Of a stretch of DNA of 64,000 nt, positions 63,302 through 64,000 are shown piece by piece. The notes below the pieces were generated by a model that ran no database searches, was not told where the DNA came from, and saw nothing but the letters and a program-made list of their open reading frames with translations. The stretch lies in assembly GCF_025642785.1 (NCBI RefSeq), contig NZ_JANZKU010000016.1, positions 1 to 64,000 of the forward strand. The letters run 5' to 3'. Source of the stretch: Pseudomonas sp. RIT-PI-AD. Lineage in GTDB: Bacteria > Pseudomonadota > Gammaproteobacteria > Pseudomonadales > Pseudomonadaceae. The number at the start of each line of letters is the position of its first letter. The stretch's first letter is position 1. Both the position numbers and the translations under genes were made by a program.

Positions 63302-63778
63302 TCAGAGGTGACGGACTTCGACAATCTCGTACTCGACCAGGCCGCTCGGTGTCTTGACCGTCACCACGTCGCCCTCTTCCTTGGCGATCAGGGCGCGGGC
63401 GATGGGCGAACTGACGGACAGCTTGCCGCGTTTGATGTCGGCCTCGTCGTCGCCCACGATTTGGTAGGTCACGCTTTCGTCGGTCTCGACGTTGGCGATC
63501 TCTACGGTGGTGCCGAAGATCACCTTGCCGGTGTGGGGAATGCTGGTGACGTCGATGACCTGGGCGTTCTGCAAGCGGCCCTCGATGTCGCGGATGCGCG
63601 CCTCGACCATACCCTGCTGCTCGCGGGCGGCATGGTATTCGGCGTTCTCCTTGAGGTCACCGAGTTCGCGGGCGGTGCCGATGTCCTGGCTCAACTTGGG
63701 CCGGACCACCTTGGTCAGGTGGGCGAGTTCTTCTTCGAGGGCGCGGGCGCCCTGGACGGTCATGGGGTATTTAGTCAT
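63302..63778 (-). CDS. greA: Transcription elongation factor GreA
   Basis: 158 residues. N-terminal coiled coil with the acidic tip ([16 protein letters not shown]), which triggers RNA polymerase to cleave back-tracked RNA. C-terminal FKBP-like domain. The start overlaps the carB stop (ATGA). Confidence 0.97.
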   Translation of the reverse strand: MTKYPMTVQGARALEEELAHLTKVVRPKLSQDIGTARELGDLKENAEYHAAREQQGMVEARIRDIEGRLQNAQVIDVTSIPHTGKVIFGTTVEIANVETDESVTYQIVGDDEADIKRGKLSVSSPIARALIAKEEGDVVTVKTPSGLVEYEIVEVRHL

Positions 63779-64000
63779 GCCTTGATTCCTGCATGGAGAT
63801 CCTGCAACCGGCGCACGGTCTTCTCGGAGCCGTATTTGAGCGCCTCACAGATGGCTTGCCCACCGGCGATCGTGGTGGTGCAGCAGATCTTGTGTTGCAG
63901 AGCGTTACGACGGATGGAATAGGAGTCAGCGATGGACTGACGCCCTTCGGTGGTGTTGATGATCAGCGTGACCTCATCGTTCTTGATCATATCCACCACG
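63775..64000 (-). CDS. carB: Carbamoyl-phosphate synthase large subunit, C-terminal fragment
   Basis: Only the last 75 codons lie in the window. The sequence [20 protein letters not shown] and [17 protein letters not shown] is the MGS allosteric domain, which in E. coli binds UMP and ornithine. The gene continues beyond 64000. In Pseudomonas carAB-greA is the normal order. Confidence 0.95.
   Translation of the reverse strand, partial: VVDMIKNDEVTLIINTTEGRQSIADSYSIRRNALQHKICCTTTIAGGQAICEALKYGSEKTVRRLQDLHAGIKA

Overview
This window is a stretch of Pseudomonas chromosome, about 64 kb and GC-rich, with almost no accessory DNA. From memory, the gene order follows the P. aeruginosa PAO1 segment from about PA4691 to PA4756. 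Several details differ from that species: a single PrrF small RNA instead of the tandem pair, a tonB gene inside the heme-uptake locus, no panD after panBC, and a different gene set beside phuR. I therefore read it as a close relative in the P. aeruginosa group rather than P. aeruginosa itself. I see no insertion sequences, phage genes, CRISPR array, rRNA or replication origin.

Layout. 1-6.2 kb (minus): ilvI-ilvH-ilvC for branched-chain amino acids, with a long untranslated leader, then pssA and the periplasmic methionine sulfoxide reductase pair msrP-msrQ. 6.3-13.9 kb: small envelope and unknown genes around mrcB (PBP1b) and its lipoprotein activator lpoP, a kinase fusion, a pentapeptide protein, a TfoX-C-like protein and the cAMP-binding protein cbpA. 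13.9-22.1 kb: iron and heme island, with PrrF sRNA (plus), tonB-phuSTUVW (minus) and phuR (plus), all with AT-rich Fur-type promoters. 22.1-26.2 kb: a stand-alone Rieske protein, sfsA, an aminotransferase, dksA, gluQRS and a 58-residue membrane protein. 26.2-31.4 kb: cbrA-cbrB and the sRNA CrcZ, the carbon catabolite control circuit, with a perfect sigma-54 promoter for crcZ. 31.5-39.4 kb: pcnB-folK-panB-panC, then pgi and acs. 39.5-47.0 kb: a less familiar set (DUF2236 protein, thiolase, RlmI-like methyltransferase, DUF2845, rhomboid protease, CsbD, BON protein and a 471-residue unknown membrane protein).

47.2-56.7 kb (minus) is the classic translation and transcription operon: tRNA-Leu, initiator tRNA-fMet, rimP-nusA-infB-rbfA-truB-rpsO-pnp. 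56.3-64 kb carries secG, tpiA, glmM, folP, ftsH, rlmE, yhbY (plus), a DUF4149 protein, greA and the 3' end of carB.

Most of the window is conserved housekeeping. The points most worth a second look are the remodelled heme and iron locus (single prrF, added tonB, PhuS with Phe at position 212, no histidine in the PhuR plug), a previously unannotated-looking sigma-54 promoter with paired upstream palindromes in front of the BON-csbD genes, and the empty panD position. Comparisons to other species are from memory and were not searched.
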